Shown here in pieces: positions 17,186-26,294 of a stretch of 64,000 nt of DNA. The DNA comes from Holophagales bacterium (GTDB lineage: Bacteria > Acidobacteriota > Thermoanaerobaculia > UBA5066): NCBI GenBank assembly GCA_016719485.1, contig JADJZB010000023.1, forward strand, positions 186,001-250,000, given 5' to 3'. Position 1 is the first letter of the stretch. Each line of letters opens with the position of its first letter. The notes below the pieces were generated by a model. The model did no database searches. It was not told the origin of the DNA and saw nothing but the letters and a program-made list of their open reading frames with translations. Position numbers and translations under genes: made by a program.

Positions 17186-18304
17186 TCAGGGCTTCCCCGG
17201 CAGGGGAGGCGGTCCGGTGCGCTCAGGCAGGTTCGTGACACCGGGGGCCCAGAGGCCGGGAACCGGCGCGTGACACGCCGGGCAGGCGCCGTCCGCGCCG
17301 ATCCGGCACTCCCGGACCCGAAAACCGCGCCTTTCGACGAGGGTCTCCCGGCACGCCGGACAGAACGTCGCCTCGCCGCTTCCGACCTGGCCCGGCAGGT
17401 TCCCCGTGTAGACGTACCGGAGCCCCTCTTCACGGCCTATGTCCGCCGCCCTGAGGAGCGTGCGAACCGGAGTCGGGGGCGTGTCGGCCATCCGGTAGTC
17501 GGGATGGAACGCCGTGACGTGCCAGGGCAGGTCGGGAGAGAGCGAGCGGAGGAAGCGGGCCGCGTCCCGCAGTTCCGCGTCCGAATCGTTGTGACCGGGG
17601 ACGACGAGCGTCACGACCTCGACCCAGAAACCTCTCTGAACGAGGCCCGACAGCGCTTCGAGAACGACGGAGAGCCGCCCCCCGACCCTCCGGTAGCCCT
17701 CCTCGCTCATGCCCTTCAGGTCGACCTTGTACGCGTCGACGACGGGCCGGAGGAAGTCGAGCACCTCTGGCGTCGCGTTCCCGTTCGAGACGAAGCTCGT
17801 CAGCAGGCCGGCCTCGTGCGCCCGGGCGAAGACCGCCCCCGCCCACTCGGCCGTGATGAGGGGCTCGTTGTAGGTCGAGGTCACCATCGCGGCGCCCTCG
17901 GCCAGGGCGGAGGCCACGATGTCTTCCGGGGTCGCGGGGCGCTCTCTCGCCCAGGCGTCGGCCCGCGGGTCGCGCACCGTCTGGCTGATCTCCCAGTTCT
18001 GGCAGAACGGGCACTTGAAATCGCAACCGAGCATCCCGAAGGAGAGCGCGCTTGCACCCGGGCGGACGTGAAAGAACGGCTTCTTCTCGATCGGATCGGC
18101 CGCCAAAGACGCCACGTATCCCCATGGGACCCGGAGCTCTCCGTCCCTCACGAACCGGACGCGGCAGACCCCTTCCTTCCCCTCTCCGAGGAGGCATCGG
18201 TGCCCGCAGGCGAGGCAGCGGACCTTCTCCCCCTCCTCGCGCGCGAGCGAGCCCTTCGCCGTCAGCGCGGCCAGGCGCTCACGGACCGTCACGGCGGGCG
18301 CCAT
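17186..18304 (-). CDS. amrS: AmmeMemoRadiSam system radical SAM enzyme (AmrS)
   Basis: Radical SAM protein of 372 residues, related to pyruvate formate-lyase activating enzymes but of the AmrS type. C94-xxx-C98-xx-C101 in GCDFKCPFCQNWEIS binds the 4Fe4S cluster and SAM. An N-terminal cysteine set (C30, C33, C37, C47) and a C-terminal zinc-ribbon-like region with two CPAC motifs frame it. VTSTYNEPLI and AYKVDLKGMSEEGYRRVGG are family-typical. The usual partners (AMMECR1 and MEMO domains) are not in this window. TATCAT (18317-18312) ends 7 bases before the ATG at 18304; an ATG at 18313 would lie inside that hexamer. The reaction is unknown to me. Confidence 0.85.
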   Translation of the reverse strand: MAPAVTVRERLAALTAKGSLAREEGEKVRCLACGHRCLLGEGKEGVCRVRFVRDGELRVPWGYVASLAADPIEKKPFFHVRPGASALSFGMLGCDFKCPFCQNWEISQTVRDPRADAWARERPATPEDIVASALAEGAAMVTSTYNEPLITAEWAGAVFARAHEAGLLTSFVSNGNATPEVLDFLRPVVDAYKVDLKGMSEEGYRRVGGRLSVVLEALSGLVQRGFWVEVVTLVVPGHNDSDAELRDAARFLRSLSPDLPWHVTAFHPDYRMADTPPTPVRTLLRAADIGREEGLRYVYTGNLPGQVGSGEATFCPACRETLVERRGFRVRECRIGADGACPACHAPVPGLWAPGVTNLPERTGPPPLPGKP

Positions 18305-18371
18305 GGCGGCCATGATAGGCCCGTCGGGGCACAGGAACGGATCGTGCATCCCTGCCGGTAGAATGCGCCGC
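18305..18371. promoter_or_regulatory. Divergent promoters of amrS and the TP-repeat propeller gene
   Basis: Minus strand: TATCAT (18317-18312), 7 bases, ATG at 18304. Plus strand: TAGAAT (18359-18364), 7 bases, GTG at 18372. Neither start has a ribosome binding site. The geometry is identical on both sides and supports leaderless transcripts. Confidence 0.5.
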
Positions 18372-21029
18372 GTGACACGATTCTTCCGGCTTGCCGCGCT
18401 CGCCGTCGCCACGGCCACGTTCCCGGGCACGGTGTTGGCCCAGACGCCCACCCCGACGCCGACGCCGACCGAGACGCCGACTCCCACGCCGACTCCCACG
18501 CCCACCCCGACCCTGACTCCGGCCGTACCGATGCCGGCAGCGGCCGGCAGTCTCGGCATCCCGAACGGCGGCCGCTACGATGCCTCCAACCTGATCCTCG
18601 AGGACGACGGCACGATCTGGACCGCGTCGGCGGGCGAGAACGTCATCGCCCGGATCTCCGGGGACGAGAAGAAGGTCAGGAAGTGGACGATGCCGCGCGA
18701 CGCGGCGCCGGGCCACCTCCTGAAGGAGCCCGACGGGACCTTCTGGGTTGCCCAGCTCGGAGGCTTCAAGGTCTCCCGCTTCGATCCCGCCACCGCAGAG
18801 CTCACGGAGTGGCCCGACGCGGCGCGACGGCCCACCGCCTTCGTGAAGAAGGCCGACGGGACGCTGTGGCTCCCGGAGACGAACGGCACACTCACGACGT
18901 TCTTCCCGGCGACCGGCACGTTCGTCTACAGGCGTTCGACCGATCTGGAGAAACCGATCTCCAGCCTCACGTACCCGTTTCTCGACTCCGACGGGTCGAT
19001 ATGGAGCGCGGACTTCCTGCGCGGCAACCTCCTCCGGTTCTCTCCGGACGGCGCGACGGCCACGCGCTGGATACTCCCGAATGCCTTCTCGCAGCCCTCC
19101 AAGATCATCCGGGGCCCGGACGGCGCCCTCTGGATCTCCCTCTACAACGCCTCGCAGCTGGCACGTTTCGACCCCGCGACCGCCGAGCTGAAGACGTTCA
19201 ACGTCGGCGTCTTCGTCCTGCCTTTCGACCTGAAGGTCTACAAGGACAGGATCGCCTACACCGAGCAGCAGGGGGGCGAGGTCGGGGTCTTCGACCCCCG
19301 CGGCGTCACACCTGCGGACACGAAGACGCTCGAGCCCGTCGAGATCCCCCTCACGAGCACGACCGAGACCGTCAATCCGGTGAAGACCACGCTCGTCACG
19401 ATCGAGCTGGACGTCTCCCCCGGTAACCCCGTCGTCGTCGAAGGTGCCGGCATCCCCGGCCTCGCACGGTACCCCGCCGTCGGCGGCGCGGCTTACGCGC
19501 TCGTCGTCGACGAGAGGAGGAAGCGCTTCCTCGTCGGCGGCCCGGGCGAGATCGTCGAGGTCCTGCCGCCCCTTCCGGTGACGGTGGACGACCACCTCTA
19601 CCCGGCCGCGGCCTCGATCGGCGGGAGGGACGGAAGGCGATGGGCGACGCAGACCGTCGCCTGGAACCGCGGGACGGCCGACACGGCGGGCGCCACCGTC
19701 GACGCGATCGTCAACGTGCGGCTCCTGCCGACCGACTGGATCGTGGGCCTGTCGCCCACGACGACCCTCACCGTGGGCGCCGGGAAGCTCGTCTCCCAGG
19801 ACGACCCGATCGGGACCGTCATGGGCGGCACGGACACGTCGGGCGCCCTCCGCTTCACCTCGGCTGCCACCGCGACGAAGTTCGCCGACTTCTACTCGTG
19901 GATCCGCGTCTACCGGACCCGCTCGGACGGCGGGACTTACGGGTTCGCGCGGAACACCGTCAAGGGAGGCCAGGCCATCGGCACGGGCGAGACGGGCTTC
20001 CTCGTCACGCCTCACGACGCCGCGGGCCAGCGCACGAATGCCGGACTCTTCGTCGTCGAGGCCGGGACGGGGACCGTCTCGATCGTCGACGCGTCCGGAA
20101 AGCTCGTCGGAGGCCCGTTCGCCTACGACTGGCCCGCGGGATACCACCTGCAGGGCTCGACGATCTTCGACGCCTTCGGCATCCCGCCCTCGCCGTCTGC
20201 GCGCGTCGTCTTCAGCGTCACGACGGGGAAGGTTCTCCCCTTCGGAACCGCCATCGACTCGGCCTCGGGCGATCCGGTCGACCTTCCGTTCTTCGGCCCG
20301 CGGAGCACGGCGCAGTTCCAGTGGATCCTCGGCGCCGAGCGGGGCGGCGGTACGCTCGGCGCGAGCTCGAGGACCGACCTGCAGCTCTTCAACGGGGCCA
20401 CGGCCGATGCGACGGTCACCATCGGCTTCCGCGCGGCGCGCCTCGCGTCGGAAAGCCCGCTCGCCGCCCCGGCTCCTTCCGTGACGCTCACGGTCCCGGC
20501 AGGAAAGGTCGTCACACTGACCGACGTCGTCAAGGAGGCATTCGGCCTGACCGGCGTTGCGGGAAGCATGGACATCGCTTCCGACCCACCCGTCTTTGCG
20601 TTCGCGCGGGTGACGGCCGAGGATGCCGGCGGCGGCCGTCACGGCTACGGCCTTCCCGGGCTGCTCGGCGATGCTGCGCCCGCGGCGGGCTCCCGCGGGG
20701 TCTTCATCCAGGCCGCGGACGCGGGCTGGGACGTCCTGGAGTCCGAGCTGCAGGTCACGAACCCGACGGATGCTCCGGCGACCGTGACCGTCCGGGCCTT
20801 CGACGCCGCAGGGGTCGCGGCCGGAACGCCCCTCTCTCTGGCCGTCGGGCCCAAGGAGGTCGTCCGGGTCCCCTCGGCCTTCTACACTGTCGCGGGTTTC
20901 GCGACCCTGGTCGGGCGTCTCGAGGTCGTGCCTGCAGAGGGCTCGCAACCGGTCTTCGCGACTCTCGTGAGGCAGGACAGGAAGACCGGAGACGCGGACG
21001 CCATCGTGCCCTACATCGTCCCCAACTGA
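18372..21029 (+). CDS. Large secreted protein: signal peptide, TP-repeat linker, beta-propeller, C-terminal beta domains
   Basis: Exported protein of about 885 residues. A signal peptide (LAALAVATATFPGTVLAQ) is followed at once by a 26-residue Thr-Pro linker. Residues about 55-400 form repeated blades of streptogramin-lyase/NHL type, each with DGT-W or DGS-W and a following RFDPATAEL motif (twice nearly identical), indicating a beta-propeller. The C-terminal half contains beta-rich units with the element IRVYRTRSDGGTYGFA and related FARVTAEDAGGG, shared with the protein at 56529-59404. The start GTG 18372 follows TAGAAT by 7 bases; ATG 18363 lies within that hexamer. No catalytic residues are recognised; a surface or extracellular binding role is inferred. 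Confidence 0.72.
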   Translation: MTRFFRLAALAVATATFPGTVLAQTPTPTPTPTETPTPTPTPTPTPTLTPAVPMPAAAGSLGIPNGGRYDASNLILEDDGTIWTASAGENVIARISGDEKKVRKWTMPRDAAPGHLLKEPDGTFWVAQLGGFKVSRFDPATAELTEWPDAARRPTAFVKKADGTLWLPETNGTLTTFFPATGTFVYRRSTDLEKPISSLTYPFLDSDGSIWSADFLRGNLLRFSPDGATATRWILPNAFSQPSKIIRGPDGALWISLYNASQLARFDPATAELKTFNVGVFVLPFDLKVYKDRIAYTEQQGGEVGVFDPRGVTPADTKTLEPVEIPLTSTTETVNPVKTTLVTIELDVSPGNPVVVEGAGIPGLARYPAVGGAAYALVVDERRKRFLVGGPGEIVEVLPPLPVTVDDHLYPAAASIGGRDGRRWATQTVAWNRGTADTAGATVDAIVNVRLLPTDWIVGLSPTTTLTVGAGKLVSQDDPIGTVMGGTDTSGALRFTSAATATKFADFYSWIRVYRTRSDGGTYGFARNTVKGGQAIGTGETGFLVTPHDAAGQRTNAGLFVVEAGTGTVSIVDASGKLVGGPFAYDWPAGYHLQGSTIFDAFGIPPSPSARVVFSVTTGKVLPFGTAIDSASGDPVDLPFFGPRSTAQFQWILGAERGGGTLGASSRTDLQLFNGATADATVTIGFRAARLASESPLAAPAPSVTLTVPAGKVVTLTDVVKEAFGLTGVAGSMDIASDPPVFAFARVTAEDAGGGRHGYGLPGLLGDAAPAAGSRGVFIQAADAGWDVLESELQVTNPTDAPATVTVRAFDAAGVAAGTPLSLAVGPKEVVRVPSAFYTVAGFATLVGRLEVVPAEGSQPVFATLVRQDRKTGDADAIVPYIVPN
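18444..18521 (+). repeat. Thr-Pro coding tandem repeat
   Basis: 26 codons of alternating Thr-Pro (one Thr-Glu and one Thr-Leu variant), built from ACG/ACC/ACT-CCG/CCC hexanucleotide units. They form a rigid linker directly after the signal peptide. Repeat number is likely variable between strains. The opposite strand reads as Gly-Val repeats and is not coding. Confidence 0.85.
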
Positions 21030-21062
21030 GCCCAGAGCAGGCCGGCGCGTTCGACCGTCCGC

Positions 21063-21088
21063 AAGCCCCTTCCTTCCGGAAGGGGCTT
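21063..21088 (+). terminator. Rho-independent terminator after the propeller gene
   Basis: Perfect 11-bp stem (aagccccttcc / ggaaggggctt) with a TTCC loop followed by TTCTTG. It lies 33 bases after the propeller stop and just before the convergent 5'-nucleotidase. Confidence 0.75.
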
Positions 21089-21110
21089 TCTTGCGCCCGC
21101 GGACGACCCG

Positions 21111-22796
21111 CTATCGCGTGCCCGCCGGCACGGCGGGGACCGCAACCGGGGGAGGAACGGGAGCCCACGCCGTCTCGGGCGCGAGGAACCAGTTGCGGTC
21201 CGTCCGGGGCTGGATCGTCCCGGCCTTCCTCAGCCTTTCGACGAGGAGCTCGCGGACCTCGTCGTTGTAGCTCCGAAGGAGCTTTGCCCCTTTCAGCGCC
21301 GTGTACCCTCCCGAGCCCTGTGCCCGGTAGCTGTTGACGGCGAGACTGAAGAGATCGCCGTCCGTCACGTCCCGCCCCTTGAACCGCAGCTCCCGGACAC
21401 GGCTGCCGACCGGGGCCGTCGGGTCGACGCGGTAGGACGCGCCCTGCAGGACGTCGAAGTTGTAGGGCGTCATCCCGGCCCGGGGCGTGATGACGAGCCG
21501 GCCGTCCCGCCAGTCGACCGTCCCGTAGTAGCTGGCGGCGTGCTCCAGGATCGATCTCAGACGCGCCCCGTCGACCTCGAGGACGACGAGCTGGTTCTCG
21601 TAGGGGTAGAGCGCGTAGACCTGCCTCACCGTGACCGGTCCCGCCTCCCAGCCATCGAAGCGGAACGGGAGGAGGGACGTGAGCGACAGGTCCGCGCCCG
21701 TGACCTCGAGCTGCGTCTCGTTGACCAGGTCGAGGAGTGCGGTGTCCTCGAGGCGTGCGCGCCCCCCAGGAAATGGCCCGGACGCGGTCGCGAGCGCCTC
21801 GCCGAGGTACGAGAGGGCGCGCTCGTGCGGGGCGCGGGCGATCGCCGCGACCTCCGGGTCGATCGCGACGGAGGCGTCGGAGGGGAGGAGTGTGCCGTTC
21901 GCCTCGACGATCGTCGACTTCCCCCCGGACCGCTCGACGACGAGGTCGACGCGCGCGAGCGCCTCGCCCCAGCGTCCGGGCTGTATGACCGGCACGCCGT
22001 GGACGCGGGTCAGCGGGAGCCGGCGATGGGTGTGTCCCATGAGGATGAGGTCGACTCCCGGCACGTCCCGCGCGAGGGCGGCGGCCCGGTTCTCGTGCGC
22101 GGTTCCGTTCGGCTCGCCCGTCGCCAGGTCGATCTCGAGCCCTCCGTGGAGCAGGACGACGACGACGTCGCAGCGCTCCCGCCCCCGCAGGAGAGGAACG
22201 AGGCGGCCCGCCGTCGCGACGGGGTCCTCCCACTTCAGGCCGGGCCGGTTCGCGAGCGGCTCCCAGCCCGGGATGTTCGGCGTCGTCAGGCCCAGGACGC
22301 CCACGCGAATCCCGTCGAGCTCCTTGACGAGGTACTCCGGAAAGGCGGCGCTGCCGTCCGCCTCGTTCCTCGTGTTCGCGGAGACCCACGGGAACGACGA
22401 GTCCCGCTGCGCGCGGCGCAGGACGTCCATCCCGAAATTGAACTCGTGGTTCCCCACGGCCATCGCGTCGTATCCCAGGGCGCTCATCGCGGCGGCCACG
22501 AAATGCGGGCCTCCGGCAGGGCGACGCGCCTCGAGCCATCCCGTCGGGGCTCCCTGGATCGTGTCCCCGCCGTCGAGGAGGAGGACGTTCGGCGCCGTCT
22601 TCCGGATCTCCCGGATCCTCGTCGCCACCCGCGCGAGCCCCCACGCCCCCTCGGCGCCGCGCGCGTAGTCCCAGGGCAGGAGGTTCGCATGGAGGTCCGA
22701 CGTCTGGAGTACGGTGATGGCGACTCGATCGACGGCGCCGGCCGGACCGGCGAGGAGGAGGAGCAGCAGGAGGACGGAAACGCGCGTCAGTCTCAC
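21111..22796 (-). CDS. Secreted 5'-nucleotidase / calcineurin-type phosphoesterase
   Basis: Exported two-domain nucleotidase of about 561 residues. A signal peptide (LTRVSVLLLLLLLAGPAGA) precedes the metallophosphoesterase domain, which has QTSDLHANLLPWDY, LDGGDTIQGAP, VGNHEFNFGMD, LLHGG and LMGHTHRR, a complete two-metal site. The C-terminal substrate domain (about 340-520) has the usual NETQLEVTGADLSLTS, YPYENQLVVLEVDG and VNSYRAQGSGGYTAL. It likely hydrolyses extracellular nucleotides or UDP-sugars for salvage. GTG 22796 is chosen because it begins the signal peptide; longer in-frame readings overlap nth and look like shadow. It is divergent from nth by 78 bases. Confidence 0.9.
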   Translation of the reverse strand: MRLTRVSVLLLLLLLAGPAGAVDRVAITVLQTSDLHANLLPWDYARGAEGAWGLARVATRIREIRKTAPNVLLLDGGDTIQGAPTGWLEARRPAGGPHFVAAAMSALGYDAMAVGNHEFNFGMDVLRRAQRDSSFPWVSANTRNEADGSAAFPEYLVKELDGIRVGVLGLTTPNIPGWEPLANRPGLKWEDPVATAGRLVPLLRGRERCDVVVVLLHGGLEIDLATGEPNGTAHENRAAALARDVPGVDLILMGHTHRRLPLTRVHGVPVIQPGRWGEALARVDLVVERSGGKSTIVEANGTLLPSDASVAIDPEVAAIARAPHERALSYLGEALATASGPFPGGRARLEDTALLDLVNETQLEVTGADLSLTSLLPFRFDGWEAGPVTVRQVYALYPYENQLVVLEVDGARLRSILEHAASYYGTVDWRDGRLVITPRAGMTPYNFDVLQGASYRVDPTAPVGSRVRELRFKGRDVTDGDLFSLAVNSYRAQGSGGYTALKGAKLLRSYNDEVRELLVERLRKAGTIQPRTDRNWFLAPETAWAPVPPPVAVPAVPAGTR

Positions 22797-22874
22797 GAGC
22801 GGCGCAGTCTTCCATCGCGACGGTCGGGAATCAAGAAGCCCGCGGCGTCCGCTCGGCGGTATCCTCCGCCGGCC

Positions 22875-23624
22875 ATGCCCGCCCGCCCGAAGGCGCGTCC
22901 CGCGCCCGCCGTCGACGTCCTCGCGCGCCTTCGCGACGCGTACCCCGGAGCCGACTGCTCGCTCGAGCACGCCGACGCGTTCCAGCTGCTGATCTCGACG
23001 ATCCTCTCCGCGCAATGCACCGATGCGCGCGTGAACGGCGTCACGCCGGCGCTCTTCCGCCGCTTCCCGACGCCCGAAGCGATGGCCGGCGCGGGAAGCG
23101 AGCTGGAAGAGCTGATCCGCTCGACCGGGTTCTTCAACGCCAAGGCGCGCTCGATCCGCGGCGCCTGCCGGGCCATCGTCGAGGCGCACGGCGGCCACGT
23201 CCCGAGAACGATGGACGCTCTCCACGCCCTGCCGGGGGTCGGCCGCAAGACCGCGAACGTCGTTCTCGGCAACGCCTGGGGAACCCCTGACGGAGTCGTC
23301 GTCGACACGCACGTCGGCCGCCTGGCGCGCCGGCTGGGCTGGTCGCGCCACGCCGACCCGGTGAAAGTGGAGAGCGACCTGAACGCCCTCCTCCCGCGCG
23401 AGACGTGGGTCTTCGCCGGCCACGCCCTGATCCTCCACGGCCGGCGCGTCTGCTCCTCGCGCTCGCCGCGCTGCGACTCCTGCTTCCTCGCCGATCTCTG
23501 CCCGAAGGCGGGGGTGACCGCGACCGCGCGGGCCGGCCGTGGGGCTTCCGGCGCGAAGAGTCGGACGGGCTCGAAGACCCCGGCCCCCAGTTCCCCGACG
23601 ACGACCAGAAGGAGTGGACGATGA
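22875..23624 (+). CDS. nth: Endonuclease III
   Basis: DNA glycosylase/AP lyase of base excision repair. The 249 residues show LISTILSAQCTDARVN, the helix-hairpin-helix LPGVGRKTANVVLGNAWG with the catalytic Lys, VVDTHVGRLARRLGW with the catalytic Asp, and a CX6CX2CX5C cluster (CSSRSPRCDSCFLADLC) for 4Fe4S. A basic, low-complexity tail of about 35 residues extends past the cluster. TATCCT (22860-22865) ends 9 bases before the ATG. The stop overlaps the tdk start as ATGA, so the two are coupled. Confidence 0.96.
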   Translation: MPARPKARPAPAVDVLARLRDAYPGADCSLEHADAFQLLISTILSAQCTDARVNGVTPALFRRFPTPEAMAGAGSELEELIRSTGFFNAKARSIRGACRAIVEAHGGHVPRTMDALHALPGVGRKTANVVLGNAWGTPDGVVVDTHVGRLARRLGWSRHADPVKVESDLNALLPRETWVFAGHALILHGRRVCSSRSPRCDSCFLADLCPKAGVTATARAGRGASGAKSRTGSKTPAPSSPTTTRRSGR

Positions 23625-24217
23625 CGCTCCCCGGCAGTGGCTCCATCGAGGTGATCTGCGGATCGATGTTCTCGGGGAAGTCGGAGGAGCTGATCCGCCG
23701 CGTCACCCGCGCGAAGATCGCCCGCCGACGCGTCCAGGTCTTCAAGCCGAAGCTGGACGACCGGTTCTCCGAGGTGGAGGTCGTGTCGCACACCGGAATG
23801 CGCCTGACGGCCCTCGCCGTGGCGACGTCGGCCGAAGTCCTCGCAAGGACGGACGACCGGACCGAGGTCGTCGGGATCGACGAGGCGCAGTTCTTCGACG
23901 CGGGGATCGTCGAGGTCGCCAGCCGGCTCGCCGATCTCGGCAAGAGAGTCGTCGTCGCCGGTCTGGACCAGGACTACCTCGGCCGCCCATTCGACCCGAT
24001 GCCGACACTCATGGCCCTCGCGGAGGAAGTCGTCAAGACGCGAGCGATCTGCGTTCTGTGCGGCGGCCCGGCGAGCCGGACCCAGAGGCTCGTTGCCTCG
24101 ACGGAAAGGGTCGTCGTTGGCGCGGCTGGCCTCTACGAGGCGCGCTGCCGGCGTTGCTTCGACCCGGGCGTTCCGGAGGTCGACGGCAACCTTCCGTTCC
24201 CCGAGGAAGAGGCCTGA
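23621..24217 (+). CDS. tdk: Thymidine kinase, TK1-like (type II)
   Basis: Phosphorylates thymidine to dTMP in nucleotide salvage. The 198 residues carry the P-loop ICGSMFSGKSEELIRR, VGIDEAQFFD, VVVAGLDQDYLGRPF and the zinc lasso cysteines CVLCGG and CRRCF. The ATG overlaps the nth stop. It has a repair gene upstream and a secreted nucleotidase beyond that, so DNA/nucleotide salvage functions cluster here. It is followed by a 361-base gene-free stretch. Confidence 0.96.
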   Translation: MTLPGSGSIEVICGSMFSGKSEELIRRVTRAKIARRRVQVFKPKLDDRFSEVEVVSHTGMRLTALAVATSAEVLARTDDRTEVVGIDEAQFFDAGIVEVASRLADLGKRVVVAGLDQDYLGRPFDPMPTLMALAEEVVKTRAICVLCGGPASRTQRLVASTERVVVGAAGLYEARCRRCFDPGVPEVDGNLPFPEEEA

Positions 24218-24308
24218 CGAAACAGAAGGCGTTCCATCGGAATGGCTTATCGCCTTTCCCAGTAACATTGTGCAAAAGCCTGTGGATTCGCCTGTCTAAA
24301 ACCCTGCG

Positions 24309-24326
24309 AAGCCGCATTCCGAGCGG
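24309..24326 (+). repeat. 18-bp direct repeat, copy 1
   Basis: aagccgcattccgagcgg, identical to the copy at 24420-24437, 111 bases away. Part of this copy forms the left arm of a hairpin. Confidence 0.8.
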
Positions 24327-24419
24327 ACTCCGCACGGAATGCACCCCGAAAGGTGCATCCGCGACAAGTCATTACGCTGCATACACTTGATACATTTCGA
24401 GAGTTGTAAGGACGGCGTA

Positions 24420-24437
24420 AAGCCGCATTCCGAGCGG
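24420..24437 (+). repeat. 18-bp direct repeat, copy 2
   Basis: Second identical copy of aagccgcattccgagcgg. Here the hairpin partner seen at copy 1 is missing. Confidence 0.8.
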
Positions 24438-24578
24438 CCCGAAACGAATTACACAGGTGGGGGTCGTTTGTGGCAGCGGTTTTGCCCGACATGGAGGTCT
24501 CCGGCCGACCGGATTCCGGGCCTCGAGGGAGCCGTCCGGGTGCCCTCTCAGGAACGCCCGGACGCCTCCACCCCGGCC

Positions 24579-26165
<1,587 letters not shown>

Positions 26166-26294
26166 GCCCCAATGCTAGTTTGAAAAGCTCCGATCGGACA
26201 CCCCGCGAGACACCTTCTCCATTGGCCTCGCGCCGCATCCCGGGTCTTCTCCGCCGCGCTCCATCCGGCGCTTCGTGTCACACTTGCAGAAGCG

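Larger units (their letters stand above)
24218..24578. other. Low-GC gene-free island with direct repeats and alternative hairpins
   Basis: 361 bases between convergent tdk and the mutase gene with visibly lower GC than the surroundings and no credible gene. It contains an 18-bp perfect direct repeat (24309-24326 and 24420-24437). The hairpin GCATTCCG...CGGAATGC (24314-24342, inner stem GCGG/CCGC) competes with ATGCACC-CCGAAA-GGTGCAT (24339-24358), because both need 24339-24342. A weaker stem AAGGCG/CGCCTT (24226-24256) lies just after tdk and may act as its terminator. It could be a dispersed extragenic repeat or a decayed mobile fragment. Confidence 0.5.

Noticed and set aside
18430..18559. 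Gly-Val repeat N-terminus for amrS
   Set aside because: It is the antisense of the Thr-Pro repeat of the divergent gene. AmrS homologs start near MAPAVTV, which follows a promoter hexamer.
22797..23438. N-terminal extension of the 5'-nucleotidase
   Set aside because: It overlaps nth on the other strand and lacks family similarity; GTG 22796 begins a clean signal peptide.
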